NCBI GenBank assembly: GCA_964017195.1
Contig: OZ024887.1
Span: 8,806,660-8,870,659 of the forward strand
Direction: 5' to 3'
Origin: Siderastrea radians
Taxonomy: Eukaryota > Cnidaria > Anthozoa > Scleractinia > Rhizangiidae
DNA length: 64,000 bases
This document shows positions 24,677 through 36,900 of the stretch, one piece after another. Each line of letters begins with the position of its first letter. The first letter of the stretch is position 1. The notes beneath the pieces are model-generated. The model searched no databases, was not told the origin of the DNA, and saw only the letters and a list, made by a program, of their open reading frames with translations. A program made the position numbers and the translations under genes.

Positions 24677-27600
24677 TGGTTTGTTTTGTTTTTTCTTTGT
24701 TTTTTTTTTGCATTCAGGAATTAAAGAAAAGAGAGACAAAAGATGTCAAGGAAAAGGCATAATGAGTAAATGTTTTTAATTTTTATGGATCTTAACTAAG
24801 AAAACAACTTGTTTTAGTTCAAAAATTAACAGTGATTGAGTGAAAATCTTCTAATTAGAAGTTATTGTTTTTGTCACTCACTTGTTTCACAGTATTGTCC
24901 ACTGTAACCATCCAGGCATTTACATTCAAACTTTAAACCCTCCAAGCTTTCGCAAATTCCTCCATTCAAACAAGAAACTTTACCACAAGGGTCTATTTCT
25001 TTAAAAGAAAAACAATAACATCAAAAACAGTCAGTTGAAAATGCTAAAACAACCAGAGAAGCGATATACTAATCAAAGAAAATTTTCAAAAAAGCAAGCA
25101 GGCATTTCATTGCAGGCTTTAGCATTACAAATTTCATTGTCAGAGATGACTGTGTGACACAATATTTGGCTGTAGAGTTAGTTGATGGCGTAATGTTTAA
25201 ACTCTGATGACTTAGCTCGTGTGCCATGTTGCTTTTAATTTATTTTTGCTGAAATAAGCAAATTCAACTCAGTCGTGGAACATTGCTATAAATTCGCCTA
25301 CAACCTAAAATGTTTTAACAGAGACTACGAAATATTTACAGTTGCGCCTGAACCTTGAATGTATGCAAACAGGAAGCAGAGCATCGAAATCAAAATATAT
25401 AAATAAATATTAATGCTTGACAAGGGCGTCCAGATCGTCTGGGGAAAGCGATACTGTCCCTCCACGCTCAAACACGTTAAGGCATACCACATGACATAAT
25501 GTATAATTAAGGATACATTTTCACGTAAATTTTCAAAGTTTTTACAAAATTGACATATTGAGTCAATTTGTAAAAACTTTGACAATACAAGTGAAAATTT
25601 ATCCTTAATTCTACGAGGACTCAATGTGATTACTTGTTTATAACACGGAAGGCAAAATTTTCTCAAAACTTTCCATACACGTCGAAGCACAATTTGCGGG
25701 CCTCCAGAATAAAAGTACCCACTCGTAAACAATTCATCACACAAGCAGTTTAACTGTTGCTCAGCGTACAGAACAAAAGACTGTCTATTATGCATATGTT
25801 CATCTTAAGATATAAATAGTATTCTTGTTCATTGACAAAACACACTTAGAACTCAAACTAAGTAAATTCTATTTGCCTGAGTTGCGAAACTTTCTCTCGC
25901 TCGCTGAACCAAGGTTTTCAGTAGTTTTAAAACAAATAACCATTCGCTGTTTCCCTAAAACATTCAGGTTCACCGGCATTTTGGAATTTCTCCTCAAGCT
26001 ATCACGCAATTTCCATACCATTTTTGCCAACCATCCTTGTGTTGAACAACTCAAGATGCTTACAAAATGCAAATTGCACACTCTCGAGCTCAGCAAATCA
26101 AATGCGAGTAATTCAGTGCTTGGCCAAATCAGGAGTCAGTAATTTTGCCCTCGTTAGAAAGAAAATTAAGAAAAAATGTTCTCTCTCTCTACCAATCAGC
26201 AATTTTTGCCCTCTATGTTATGAACAGTGAAACTCTTACAAGTTATTGTTTTTGTCACTCACTTGTTTCACAGTATTGTCCACTGTAACCATCCAGGCAT
26301 TTACATTCAAACTTTAAACCCTCCAAGCTTTCGCACCTTCCTCCATTCAAACAAGAAATTTTACCACAAGGGTCTATTTCTTTAAAAAAAAAAAAAATCA
26401 AAAACAGTCCGTTGAAAATGCTAAAGCAACCATAGAAGCGTTATAAGAAAAAAATTCAGTCATTGCAGGCTTTATCAAAGTGTATGATCGACATTTCGCA
26501 TTACATATTTCATTGTCACAAATGCTGTTTTCTTACATAGATATGTTATTTACGGTTAAAGGGATAAAAATATCGGAAAAGACTAATAATTGTATACACT
26601 GCATTTTCTCCAACAATCTCTCCTTCGATTAATCTCCCCCCTTTAAGGTAGGCTCTCTTTTCTGCACAGTAAGAAATAATGACTACTATAAACATTTTCA
26701 AGAAAAAAATCCATATTATTCAATACTTTCATAATTACGAAACTAAAAGAAACTGTCAGCGTCTAACTTAAAAGCACATGAAGGCTTTATTGCAACTTAC
26801 TTGTTTCACAGTATTCTCCGGTAAAACCTTGCAAACAAGCACATTCAAGCTTTCCACCTTCCAAACTTTGGCAATTTCCTCCATTTAAACAGGACACTTT
26901 GGCACAAGGGTCTATTTCTTAAAAACAAAGAAAAGAAAAGAAAAAAAGAAAGAAAGAAAAAGAAGAAGCAAATTGGTGCAGGGTTGTACCTATAGCTCAC
27001 TGAACTGCAGTCTTTTTACTACAGTATAAACAGGAGCGGCCGGATCCAGGATTCATGAAAGGGGGTGGCTGTCAGCAAGGCTGGCTAAAAATTAGGTAAT
27101 ATTTTTTGTCCAATTTCCTTGTACTTATTTTCTATTTAATGTGTTTGCTTCTATTTTTTTGTCCGATTTATAAGGGTGGCTAGCCACCCAATCCACCACC
27201 CCCCTAAATCCGCCCGTAAGTAAGTATTTGTCATGCTTATCTGCATGATAACTAAGTTGTCTTCTTGCATAGCTATGCATTCAGGGCGTAAGAGAAGAGA
27301 TGAAAGTTGTCACAAGTAAAATGTTTAAAATGTTTTTACTGATCGTACCTTAGAAAACAAATTGTTTACTCAAAAATTAAAACAGTGACACTTTTATAAT
27401 TAGAAGTCATTGTTATTATTACTCACTTGTTTCACAGTATTGTCCGCTGTAACCATCCAGGCACTTACATTCAAACTTTAAACCCTCCAAGCTTTCACAA
27501 CTTCCTTCATTCAAACAGGAAACTTTAGCACAAGGGTCTATTTCTTAAAAAAAAAAAACCAGTCCTTTGAAAATGCTAAATAAACCATAGAAGCGATAAC

Positions 27601-30600
27601 TTAGCAGCAAATTCTCAAAAAGGTAAGCATTTCATTATAGGCTTTAGAATTACATATTTCGTTGTCACAAATGCTGTTTTCTTGCATAGATATGTATTCT
27701 GCATGGTTAAAGGGATAAAAATTATCGGAAAAGACTAATAAATGCATAAGCTGCATTTTCTCGAACAATTTCTCCTTCATTTTCTCTACATTTCCTCGAT
27801 TAATCTCCCCTTTCAAAACGGTAGGCTTTCTATTCTGCACAGTAAAAAAGTAACTACTATAAAAATTGTAAAGAAAAATTCAATATCATTGCATCTTTTT
27901 ATACGTTACGAAACTAAAAGAAACTGTCAGCGTCAGTCTTAAAAGAACAGGCAGGCTTTATAGCCACCTACTTGTTTCACAGTATTCTCCGGTAAAACCT
28001 TCCAAGCAAGCACATTCAAACTTTCCACCGTCAAAACTTTTGCAACTTCCTCCATTTAAACAGGAAACTTTAGCACAAGGGTCCATGTCTTGAAAAAAGC
28101 AAAAGCAAAACAAACAATTGAAAACGTGGAAACAGCCATAGAATCGTTTTACTTACAACACATTGCAGGCTTTTATTTTTATTTTTTAAGGTGAGATACT
28201 TTACTCCAAGACGTTTCGCATGTTATTTCACATGCATTTTCAATCATCCTTTTTCCTACCGGTAGCTGCGTATCAAGTCACTGATAATAATATAAAACTT
28301 CCACTTTTTAATCCATTGTTCTTGAATAATTTTGGCACTTGCTATTTAAGTCTTAACCTCTCTTTAGCCTTTTCAAAAGTTCTGAACGGTGAAATCAATC
28401 CAGATGCTTGAAAAAACTTTAAAAAGCCGATCAAGCTGATTATATGATCACTGGTGCAAGTGGCGAAGTAATATTAGAAGTAAAAATAAAAGTTTTGCAG
28501 TGTTAAAATAATTTGTTATTTTTACTCACTCTCTTCGCAGTACTGTCCACTATAGCCCTCCAGGCAATCACATTCAAACTTGCCACCCTCCAAGCTTTTG
28601 CAACTTCCCCCATTCAAACAAGAAACTTTGGCACAAGGGTCAGCTTCTATTTATAAGAAAAAAAATATATAGACGAATGTAAAACCACGGAAACGAATTA
28701 GCATTGAACAGTGATGAAGTTGAAATTATCAATGACATTCCTATATTGAACATTGAAGACTTGTTTCACAGTGTTCCCCACTATACCCCCCCCCCCAGGC
28801 AATCGCACTGAAACTTTCCACCCTCCAACTTTTTGCAACTTCCACCATTTAAACAGTAGAGAGGGAAAAAAGATCAATCATCCTTTAACGGCGTATATCA
28901 ACATGCTTTTTCTCTTCACTGTTCTTTATATACTCTAAAATTCCTCTTATCAGCCCTGAGCTTAAGCGGTTATTTTTTCTTCGGAATGCACAGATAAGAA
29001 AAAAATTAAGAATAACATATAGCGCTATCCATACACGTTGTCCATTTACTCACGTCAGGCTTTAAAGAATTTAGTTAAATTTATTTGGGACAAATTTAGT
29101 TCAACGCTATCTGGAAAAAAAAACAGCCATAAAACTCTAATGATTCAGCAAAATGTTGAACAGTAGTGTTACTACTGGTATTGATGTGACAGATATATAT
29201 GTTATTTACGCGGTCTTGAGTACGGCCCGAGGCCTGCGGCCTCGGGCCGTACTCAAGACCAAGGGCACAGTTTTTCCCTATACGGACCGACCTAGGCAGG
29301 TAAATAACATATTTATTTTTTTCCCAACATTTGCGAGTTTGCAGATCAATCTTGAAAGGTTGTCAGAACGCGCTTAAGTTTCACTGAGTCAGATGGCAGG
29401 AAACCGTGGAGCGAATGTAATCATAAACACTTCAAACTTTTTTAAAACTTGAGTGTAATATTTTCGACTAGAAACTATCATATCAACACAGAAAAGGTTG
29501 TTTTTCAAGAACAGACACGCACATGGAAAATCCTGCCCGGCATAGGGATAAACAACCCAATTAAATACTTATAATTAAGCTTAAGCTTACTAAAAACAAA
29601 AACAAAGGACTCAATCGTTAGGACAGGTTTAATTGCCCTTGCGTCGAAAATGAAAGAGAATAATACTTCGAAAAACATTTCTGTTTAGCCTAATTACTTT
29701 CTTTTTATGTTTTGCTTCGTACCTGTGAACGTATGTGCTGGTTCTTTGGATATAAACAATTTAACAATTTAGCGAAATCGTTCGGTTTGATCTCAGTTTT
29801 AACCAAGGCTTTTAAGCTTATCTTCATTTACGACAGATGAAAAAGCAAAATTCCAGTTTAAGCCTGCACAATTTCTTGAATGAAAATATACCGAACCTCG
29901 TTAATTTAAGAGAAAAAACTGAAAAACCAAGTCATTAAAGTAAATATCGCAGTCAAAAGGCATTGTGGCGATCGCAATTTAAAAACTAAAACTGCTGTGT
30001 TAAGTGAATTCAACAACAAACTCACCAACCGCCATACTAAGCTACACAAAATTAAAACGAGTACTTGCCTTTTGAAGGTATTTCAAGGTCTTTTATTCCC
30101 CTCCTTGTTGAACTTTCCATTTACAACACACACAAGAATTGTGACTTGCCAAAAAAGTCGCATCTTTGAGCCGTAAATAAAAAAATTCTCGAGTTCAACC
30201 GAGGTATGTTGTTTTTCAACTTTCATTCAATAGTTTTCGCGCGGTTACCATAACAAAACCGGTCCGGATAGGAAAAAACTGGACCGGCGGAACGCGCGTC
30301 AACAGCCAATCAAATTCAAGGATTCCGGATTCCGGACCGGAAAAATGCTTCAGAAAAAAATTAATATCTGTAAGGCCATCAGTACGATTAAATTTATTGT
30401 TCCGCACTCTACTTGCATATTACGGTATTTTTTCACGGGTAATCACCTTATGCTCATAACCTATATGTGTGAACAAGTAGTGATTTTGTGAGGAGAAGTT
30501 AGATGCACTATTAGGACTAGAAGGGTTTAATGTTGCCAAGAGCTAGCGTTAAGAACTTTGCCTTCTTTTGGTCTTGCGCATATGTTCTGTGCATCTTGGG

Positions 30601-30921
30601 AGGCCGCGTAGAAACGGACAAGGAAGGTATTTCGGACAAAGGTATCTCTGCGCGGTTTATGACCCTCCGGAGAAAAGCAGATCTTAGCAAGAGCTGTTGG
30701 AATCCAACAGGAAAATTGGGGGTGAGCACGCATTTTAAGAGATAATTGAGCGTAAATTTGAAAAGAAAACGCTTTACATTGTCATAAATTTTAGACCTTT
30801 GTAGAATGACGGTTGCTTAATTATCTCTGAAAAATACGTGGCTACTTTTTGGACTCCAGTAATACTTGCGAAAGATATGCTTTTCCCGCATAGTCGTAAG
30901 CCGCGCAGAGATAATAATAAC

Positions 30922-30960
<39 letters not shown>

Positions 30961-33900
30961 TATGACAATAATAATAATAATCTTTATGGAGGAAGCTCCC
31001 TTCACAATGAGTGGTTTTCAGGGAGGTCCTCCGAAGACAAAATAAATATAAAAATTCACTGAAAAATTATACGTAAAATGAACCTAATAGTAATAATGTC
31101 AATAAAAAGAGATAAAAATGATTATGAAATTATATTAAGATCGCATTTTTAGCCTTAGTTCTAAAAAGGGAAAACGACGTAATATCCCTTATGGACAGAT
31201 CCAAAGTGTTCCACTCTCTAAAAATAGAGTAAACAAATTTCTATTGACCCCAGTTTCGTTTAGATACCCTTATATTAGCAGGTACCGTCCTCAAGAAATC
31301 CGAGTTTCTCCGCGGACCATCCCAAGATGCACAGAACATATGCGCAGGGTCAAAAGATTTAACCCCCCCCCCCCCCTCGAACTTATTTATTAGTAACAAT
31401 CCTAAAAAACAGTTGTTGTTGTCGGCACTCACTTTTTTCACAGTATTCACCACTGTAACCCTCCAGGCAATCACACTGAAACTTTCCTTCCTCCAAGGTT
31501 TTGCAATTTCCTCCATTTAAACAAGAGACACTTGCACAGGGGTCTAATTCTTTCGCTACGAAAAAAAAGCCAAAACCGTTTAAACAAGAATAAAATATTT
31601 TCTAGATTATCCAGTACAGCAGCGTTTTTTTGTAATTTGATAGGACGTAAGTGAAGTATTTGTATTATCACACCTTAGATCTTACGGAGATAGATCCTTT
31701 TCAGTTGCCGGACCAAAACTGTGGAACGAACTTCCCTTCTCGATTAGGAATAGTTCTTTTAAAAACACTTACAAGAGACATTTAAAGACTCATCTTTATT
31801 TATTAGCGTATCAATATTTTGTTTTATTTTACTTTTGTATTTGTTTTCGCTTGGCTTGTTTTAATTGTTTTTAACTCATATTTTATCTGCATTTTGAACC
31901 GCTCTGAGCTGAATGGATTTTGCGCTTGATAAGTCGTATGATTATTAGGCGGTCCACCCCGCGTAGCGGGCGAGGCCTCCTTTAAGTTAACTGCAGTAAA
32001 AAATTCAAAAATGTAAGTTCGCATTCCTTTGATAGGTTCTTAAAGGTCACGGGGGATTGATTGGCATGTTAATGATATATCAATTGGGACGGTAGGGTTG
32101 GGTGTTACCGTTGTATTCTTGGGGATAGGTATAGCCAGTATCCCATTAGCGTAAGTGTGTGTAGCTAAAGGCATATTAGCTTCGCACGTTTTCCTGCGCT
32201 GAACAGCTCTTCGTTTTTGAGCTGGGATTTTATTGTTGCTTTTTCGTCCTTTTTGTAGCGTTAAATGTGTCTAAGATCAAATCTTTTTGACCAACAAGGC
32301 CATTCTCCGTCTTCATGTTTAGTAAAATCGAATGGTTTGGGAGGTTTGACTTCCAATAGTGGCTGAATAACTGCTCGCACCAGTGTGATCTGTGTTGGCT
32401 TTTTCGCAAAAACTTGGTGGAGGGAGACGATAAAGAAGACCGTTGCGAAGAGGTACCAATTCATGGAAAATTTTAGGCTACTTTTTGGATTATTTACACC
32501 ATCTTATGTTGCCGAACGAGTTGCCAGAATCAATATTTAATACAACAGACCAGACGAGATGTTGTTTTGGCTGCCATGCATGTTTAATCAAGGTTGCGTA
32601 TAAATTTCAAGTGGAAACACTTGAGTGGAGCTTACCTTCACAGCCAAAGAGTTCTACCCTCATTGAGATGTGGCTTTTCCATTCCACTGGTTTAAAACGA
32701 AAGTAAAGCGCAGTGATTGGTAGCTTCAGATCATGTTGAACAGCAGTGCCTTTGTCTGTGTTTCCCGAAAATTCCTAAATAAGTAAGGTATTTTAAAATA
32801 AGTAGTGTGGTTGAATTAGAAAGAGAACGTTTCTTTTTTATATTCTAAATCGAAACCACAGTCGCGGTCAGGTTAGGCGCTGTCGCAAGTAGCATTTTTT
32901 TCTTGCAACTGGCAATGCAGCAGTGACGAGACGGTTTTGAAACAATTCCCAGGATATATGTTACATGCAGCAACTTATCTCACAGCATTGCGAAACATAG
33001 ACGGATACTGGTAGTCTACTTTTCCTACAACTTTCAGTGAGATCTTGCGTTGCAAGTTACTGGAAAATTTGTCTAGCCTTGCACTTCTTATAGCAATGCG
33101 AGATAAAGTTCCACCGTGCTGGGTGTATTCTTCAACATGCATTGCAATGTTGTCGTTGGCGTTGCGTTGCAATTTGCAAGAAAATTGCCCTGTGTAACAG
33201 TGCCTTTAATCTATTCACCTTGTCTTTGCCTTCCTCCTCGTAGTACTGGAAGCTCTTTCCATCGTCACTGTACTGAAGCTTGTATTTTGTCACCCATTGG
33301 TCGTATTTACCTCTCCCTTGCGTTGCTACCGCGGTTACCTTCATCGGGTTGTCAAGGGCAACCTGCAACCACTGATTCTGATCGTTTTTTTTAGCTGCCC
33401 AGGAACCTTCTCCTTGATGTCTGTTAAGTCTGGCATACTTAGCCCCATGATTAGATGTATATTCCGTAGAGGCACTAATTTGTCCATCTCGGATTGCCCC
33501 ATTTTCCATACCGAGGGCTTGGTCGCATTCTGAAGAATTGAAGTAAAGGATATATGAATCTCCTTTCTCTGTCTTTCGAGGTTTCGAGTTTGGACATATT
33601 CTCAATGCTTTAAAATAATCCTTGAAGGACAGTGTGTTAAGTAACCAAAGTAGGGTAGAAATTCAAGATGTCACAGGACGGCATAGGGCTTTCCAAATGA
33701 GTTTCGCCTGCCTCACTCTCAACTTGACAATAGATAATAGAAACTAAGATCTATGATTAAGGTGATTCGTAAGTCGGTACATTACGATCGTCCGGGACTT
33801 AACCGAACGCTACGAACACTAACGTGACACCTGTCACTACTGCAAACACAACATCCGCGTTGCTCACAAACCTATCACTACTTTTCCACAACTACTGACG

Positions 33901-36900
33901 AACGTTAACGACAAAGACAAACCGAACGACAGACAGGGAGTAGTTTACAAGATCAAATGTTGCGACTGCCAGGCCACTTACATTGGTGAGACCAGCAGAA
34001 ATTTGAACATCCGACTGACTGAACACAAACGAGCGACCTAGAAATGGTGATATCAACAATCACATTGCTGAGCACCATTTAAAACCAAACCACAGAATCG
34101 ACTGGAACTCTGCTAAATGCGTCACTTACAGTACGAACTACTTTTATCGAATCACTCTGGCCGGTTTACTAACAACTACCGACAACTACCTGCACCTTAC
34201 AAACAACTTATTGACGACAAAAACAAGACAGACAAACAGTAAACAAACCGACTAATTTTACTAACAATAGACCAACCGACATTTGACTAACAAAAGACGG
34301 ATCGAAACGCCCCGATCGCGTTTTACAGTCTTCGCAGCCAATAACGTCACGGCTTAACTGACAGACGACCAATAACATCACGAGTTCGTCGACCAATCAG
34401 AACAACGACCGGAGACTTATAACATGTCCGACACTTGACTCTGATGATGACTTCCGCTAGGGTTGTCAAAACGTCAGTCAATGTCACCTCAAACAGTCCC
34501 TCTCAGAACTTTAGTAACCTGGACGATCGTAGTTTACAAAGGTGATTCGTCCCTTAGAATAAACAAAGCCTTTCCCAGCGTTCCAAATAGTTGATTGCGG
34601 GTTATGATCCATGAGAAAGAACAAAAAGTAGCCAAAGTGAAAAATAAGATTAGAATAGTATAAAATTAATGAAATAGTACTATTTGAGGAATTGCGTAAG
34701 CCTGTCTTGCGAAAACAGGTAGGTTAAGTCGCACACGAGCTGAGGAGGCCCACACGGCTGAACCGTAACCCGGTTTCTGTAGCATGGAGCAATTAAGAGT
34801 ATTGCTACTCCTCCCTGATAGGGATGCATCCTAGTCCATCGCAGGGTTACCCCAGCAGTATGTCACCCATTTTAAACACCTGGGTGGAGGAGGACAATGT
34901 GGGGTAAAGTTTCTTGTCTAAGGACATAACAGTGGCAATCTGTGACAATCATAAAAAGAAGCTTTGCTATTTTCACTCACTTGTTTCACAGTATAGTCCA
35001 CTGTAGCCCTCTAAACATTCACACTCAAACCTTCCAATGGCCAGTTTTTCGCAAATTCCTCCGTTTAAGCAGGAGACGTCCTCGCAGGGGTCTGTGTCGT
35101 TTACTGAAACAGAAAACCAAAAAAGAAGAACAGCTGCATAACAAAGTTTGCGAACTTACAACATACCAATACGAAAAACATTACATTGCCAATAATTCTA
35201 GCACACAGGAAAACAATTTTAAAGAATTAGTATATTCGGCATTTTACCCTTTTGTTTAAGTGACGATGTACTCAGTATCAATACTAATTAGGACACGCAC
35301 TGAAACTTGATGAATCTACTATCAGGAAATCTAAATCCCAACAGACATAAGGCAGGCCAACTGGTTATTTTAAATCAGCATGGCCTCTGATTTCGAGGAT
35401 GCCGTGTTTAATACCAGCTGTAGGTCAAAGAGCGGGCCACGTAAAACAGAACTCAACGATTACAAATATAAGCTAATGTAGTATGCCATAAACCAGTCAA
35501 CCACTGGAAAAAGACTCATAATTATGAACACCTACTTATTTTACTTGACAAAATAGACATGAAAAGCATTACAAAAACAACCTTGAAACTTACGGTTTTG
35601 ACAAGTCCTGTCGTAATTTTCCTCCCATCCTTCCGGGCATTCCGCAAGACATTCTCCAGTTTTAGCGTTCTTCACATTCCGGCAGGCATTACAGTCAGTG
35701 GCTAATGGTTTGCTATTTGAAGTTCTGAGGCATCCTTTGAAACAGAAAAAAAGACATTGATTAGGCGGCGGCTCAGTTGCATCCTAATCGGTAGAACAGA
35801 ACAAAAATGGGAAAGGAACTTATCTAGGCCCATATGATAGGACAACCTTTTTCATAGTGCTTGACGAAATGTGAATTGCTAGAATTGCTAGCTGTTATCT
35901 TTTCCCCTCTCAGTTTTCACTGGGGAAAAGCCGATTTGACCACTGCGTGTTCTCACGTTCTACTGCATCGGCAATGACCACCTATAGTTAGTAATTTTGA
36001 TTGGGCCAGAGAAAAGGAAGAGCTCGATAGGGATACAGTTCCATGACATTTACCGAAAGAAAACTTACACGCCATATAAACGGAGCACTTTCAGTGAGCA
36101 GAACAAATTTTCGGAAATCGTTAAGCTTTTTCTATAGCTCTTTTCTTCATATTTATAAAAATATTTGCTAACCTTGTGTTGGATCACACTGAATGTGGCA
36201 ATTTTGCACGCACATGTTTGTCTCTTTGTCAAGCACAGTATCTCCTTGGCAGTTGGCTTTGGTCAAGTGACGTGAGACGATGTGTGCGTCAACTACCTCC
36301 ATCGGCTTCTCTCCATTCCCAAATGAATAGAAACGTACATAATGGGGATTCACCGTGTCTATCATGGTCAGGTACACGTCACCGAACCCTGTAGTCCCTT
36401 GACTTTTTCCATACTCAATCACTGTGCTTTTTGAGCTCTCTTTGACACACACGAAGTAAGACTGGTACAGAATTTCAGCTCCCAAACCGACTGCATTCAT
36501 ATCGACCGTAGAAACCTTAAGTTGTTGAGACTGTCAACATGAAATAAATTAAATTTAAATTTATTTCTTCATTCCGCAGTTCAAATATATGAATTTCATA
36601 TATTTATAATTTCATTAAATAAATTAGAAGCAACTTATGTTTGTTAGGCACATTACTCTTATGGTTATATTTTAAAGTCAGTTTTTGTTTTAAGAGAAGT
36701 TAATTTTTTCGAGGAGTACAAAAATTGCACTGGCAGTGGCTGCAGTGGCAGTAGCAGTGGCATTGGCATTGGCACTGGCATGGCAGTTGCAGTGGCAATG
36801 GCAGTGGCAGTGGCAGCGGTAGAGGTAGTGGCAGTGGCAGCGGTAGAGGTAGTGGCAGTAGCAGTGGCAGTGAGTGTGGCAGTAGCAGTGGCAGTGGCAG

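Larger units (their letters stand above)
22387..31549 (-). other. Array of twelve EGF-like exons
   Basis: Exons at 31549-31433, 28646-28530, 28088-27972, 27543-27427, 26917-26801, 26379-26263, 24998-24882, 24524-24408, 23970-23854, 23531-23415, 22920-22804 and 22509-22387. All are phase 1-1 and 117 nt, except the last (123 nt). The inner nine fall into two types. Type A ends [10 protein letters not shown]; type B has the K-F-x-C-K-C-L-D/N-G-Y pattern. In N-to-C order they run A-B-A-B-B-A-B-A-B. A third type ([10 protein letters not shown]) bounds this block on both sides. Flanking intron sequence is shared within each type, so the array grew by duplication of an A+B unit of about 1 kb. Confidence 0.92.
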
